From positions 1 to 64,000 of the forward strand of contig NZ_VZII01000002.1 in the NCBI RefSeq assembly GCF_009391885.1: a DNA stretch of 64,000 bases, given 5' to 3'. Made by a program: the position numbers and the translations under genes. Under the pieces are notes generated by a model. The model was given only the letters and a program-made list of their open reading frames with translations, was not told the DNA's origin and did not search any database. Positions within the stretch are counted from its first letter, which is position 1. Each line of letters opens with the position of its first letter. This stretch comes from Pseudomonas sp. MN1F. Lineage in GTDB: Bacteria; Pseudomonadota; Gammaproteobacteria; Pseudomonadales; Pseudomonadaceae. Below are positions 62,484 to 64,000 of this stretch, piece after piece.

Positions 62484-64000
62484 ATGCGCCTCTACATTTG
62501 CGAAAAACCGTCCCAAGCCCGCGATATCGCTCGGGTCCTGCAGGCCCATCGTCGCGGCGATGGCTGCCTGCAGGGCGCGGGAGTGACCGTGACCTGGTGC
62601 GTGGGGCACTTGCTGGAGACTGCGCCGCCAGAAACCTATGGCGACCAGTTCAAGCGCTGGTCACTGGAGCATCTACCGATCATCCCGCAGCACTGGCAAC
62701 TGGTGGCAAAGCCCAAGGTGACGGCGCAGTTGAAGGCGATCGGCCGGCTGCTGCAGACCTGCACCGAGGTGGTGATTGCCACCGACGCCGACCGCGAGGG
62801 CGAGATGATTGCCCGGGAGATCCTCGAACGCTGCCAGTATCAGGGGCCGATCCTACGCCTGTGGCTGTCCGCCCTCGACGACGCCTCGATCCGCCGGGCC
62901 CTGGCAGCATTGCGCCCGGGTGAGCAAACCCTGCCGCTGTACCACTGCGCCCTCGCCCGGTCACGGGCTGATTGGCTGGTTGGCATCAACCTCAGTCGAC
63001 TGTTCACCCTGCTTGGTCGCCGTGCCGGCTTCAACGGCACGCTGCCCGTGGGCCGTGTGCAGACGCCGACCCTGCGCCTGGTGGTCGAGCGTGATCGCGC
63101 CATCGCCAGCTTTGTCGCCCGACCGTTCTGGACCGTGGACGTCGAGTTGCACGCGGACGGGGCGGATTTTCAAGCTCGCTGGCAACCCTCCCATACTCAC
63201 TGTGATGAGGCTGGGCGATGCGTTGACCAGGCGGCGGCCGAGGGCGCTGCTCGACGCCTAGCCGCAGTGCAGTCAGTGCAGATCGAGCGTGTCGACGTTG
63301 AACGCGTGACGGAGGGACCGCCCTTGCCGTTCGACCTGGGCACGCTGCAGGAGGTCTGTTCGGCCAAACTCGGCCTGGGCGCGCAGGAAACCCTCAGTGT
63401 GGCGCAGGCACTGTACGAAACCCATAAGGCCACCACCTACCCCCGCAGCGACTGCGGCTACCTGCCAGAGAGCATGCTGGACGAAGTGCCGCGTGTGCTG
63501 CAGGCCTTGGCCGCGACCGATCCTACGCTTGGCCAGCGCTTCAAGGAGCTTGATCCGACACGACGCTCCCGCGCCTGGAATGGCAGCAAGGTCACTGCCC
63601 ACCACGGCATCATCCCCACCGCCGTGTTGATCCCGCTGGATCAGTTGTCCGAGCGCGAGCGTGCCATGTACACCCTGATCCGCGCCCGCTACCTGGCGCA
63701 GTTTCTGCCCCACCACGAATACCTGAAAACCCAGGTGCAGCTGCGCAGCCAAGCCGATCAGTTGATGGCCCGCGGCAAGCAGATCCAGGTGCGTGGCTGG
63801 AAGGCCGTGATCGACGAAGCCGAAGCCGACGCCAGCGAACCGACCGAGCAAACGCAGCGGCTCCCCACCTTGCAGGAAGGTGCGCCGGTTGCTGTGCGCG
63901 ATGCCACGGTCAATGCACAGCGCACCCAGCCGCCCAAACCCTACACCGAAGGCACACTGGTCAAGGCGATGAAAACCATCGCCAACCAGGTGGCCGACAC
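62484..64000 (+). CDS. topB: DNA topoisomerase III of the ICE, 3' end outside window
   Basis: At least 505 residues. The Toprim start is MRLYICEKPSQARDIARVLQ, with the acidic triad region VIATDADREGEMIAREILER (about 93-112). The catalytic tyrosine is in KATTYPRSDCGYL (near residue 318), and TAHHGIIPT follows. It relaxes or unlinks DNA during ICE replication and transfer; type IA enzymes of this kind are standard in PFGI-1 and clc-type ICEs. The frame is still open at the window end. RBS-like GAGAGGG lies a few bases before the ATG. Confidence 0.93.
   Translation, partial: MRLYICEKPSQARDIARVLQAHRRGDGCLQGAGVTVTWCVGHLLETAPPETYGDQFKRWSLEHLPIIPQHWQLVAKPKVTAQLKAIGRLLQTCTEVVIATDADREGEMIAREILERCQYQGPILRLWLSALDDASIRRALAALRPGEQTLPLYHCALARSRADWLVGINLSRLFTLLGRRAGFNGTLPVGRVQTPTLRLVVERDRAIASFVARPFWTVDVELHADGADFQARWQPSHTHCDEAGRCVDQAAAEGAARRLAAVQSVQIERVDVERVTEGPPLPFDLGTLQEVCSAKLGLGAQETLSVAQALYETHKATTYPRSDCGYLPESMLDEVPRVLQALAATDPTLGQRFKELDPTRRSRAWNGSKVTAHHGIIPTAVLIPLDQLSERERAMYTLIRARYLAQFLPHHEYLKTQVQLRSQADQLMARGKQIQVRGWKAVIDEAEADASEPTEQTQRLPTLQEGAPVAVRDATVNAQRTQPPKPYTEGTLVKAMKTIANQVAD

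Overview
The window reads as chromosomal Pseudomonas DNA, most likely P. putida or fluorescens group. The left edge carries the 2-methylcitrate genes prpC/prpB in typical pseudomonad form. The rest is a mosaic of catabolic gene clusters separated by insertion sequences, gene wrecks and AT-rich stretches. The last 10 kb is the replication/partition end of a PFGI-1-class integrating conjugative element (ICE). No rRNA, tRNA or CRISPR array was seen.

Layout. 0-4 kb: prpC (partial) and prpB, a 1.1 kb AT-rich gap with two TTGTCGAC-type palindromes, then a dCache chemoreceptor. 4.3-4.7 kb: IS3-family wreck. 5-16 kb (cluster A): a luciferase-like FMN monooxygenase, its flavin reductase, an EthD-like protein and an aldehyde dehydrogenase; on the other strand a CobW-type GTPase, a second-copy RibB and a tandem Lrp regulator; then an amidohydrolase, a 50-residue membrane protein, an NCS1 permease, an NTF2-like protein and a quinone-reductase-like protein. 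Together they look like uptake and oxidative/hydrolytic breakdown of a nitrogen-containing small molecule, with its own flavin supply. 16.9-21.4 kb: TetR and LysR regulators and an exported alpha/beta hydrolase in sparse AT-rich DNA.

21.5-27 kb: mobile-element graveyard with a tyrosine-recombinase fragment, an ICE-end gene with its conserved tail, an IS3 element carrying an IS30 element, and IS5 and DUF202 remnants. 27-39.5 kb (cluster B): a creatinine/creatine island. Creatininase (creatinine to creatine) and creatinase (creatine to sarcosine plus urea, all known active-site residues present) lie either side of a PotABCD-type ABC importer whose binding protein has a Tat signal. An amino-acid permease, an MFS permease, a GlxA/AraC activator and a PucR-type regulator accompany them. 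A pair of mirror-image palindromes sits in the divergent promoter region.

40-48.5 kb: low-GC composite of truncated genes (headless LysR, Rep-like fragment, headless large serine recombinase), an IS66 element, an unusual array of YTTG-loop hairpins cut by the IS66 end, and an intact CSS/EAL phosphodiesterase. 48.6-53.9 kb (cluster C): ketoglutarate-semialdehyde-type dehydrogenase, sugar-acid-type MFS permease, Fe-dependent alcohol dehydrogenase and a divergent LysR regulator. 54-64 kb: ICE module with a second copy of the ICE-end gene, AlpA, ParA, ParB, DUF2857, STY4528-type replication protein, three iteron-like repeats, TIGR03761, DUF3158, SSB, an XRE regulator and topoisomerase III (runs off the end).
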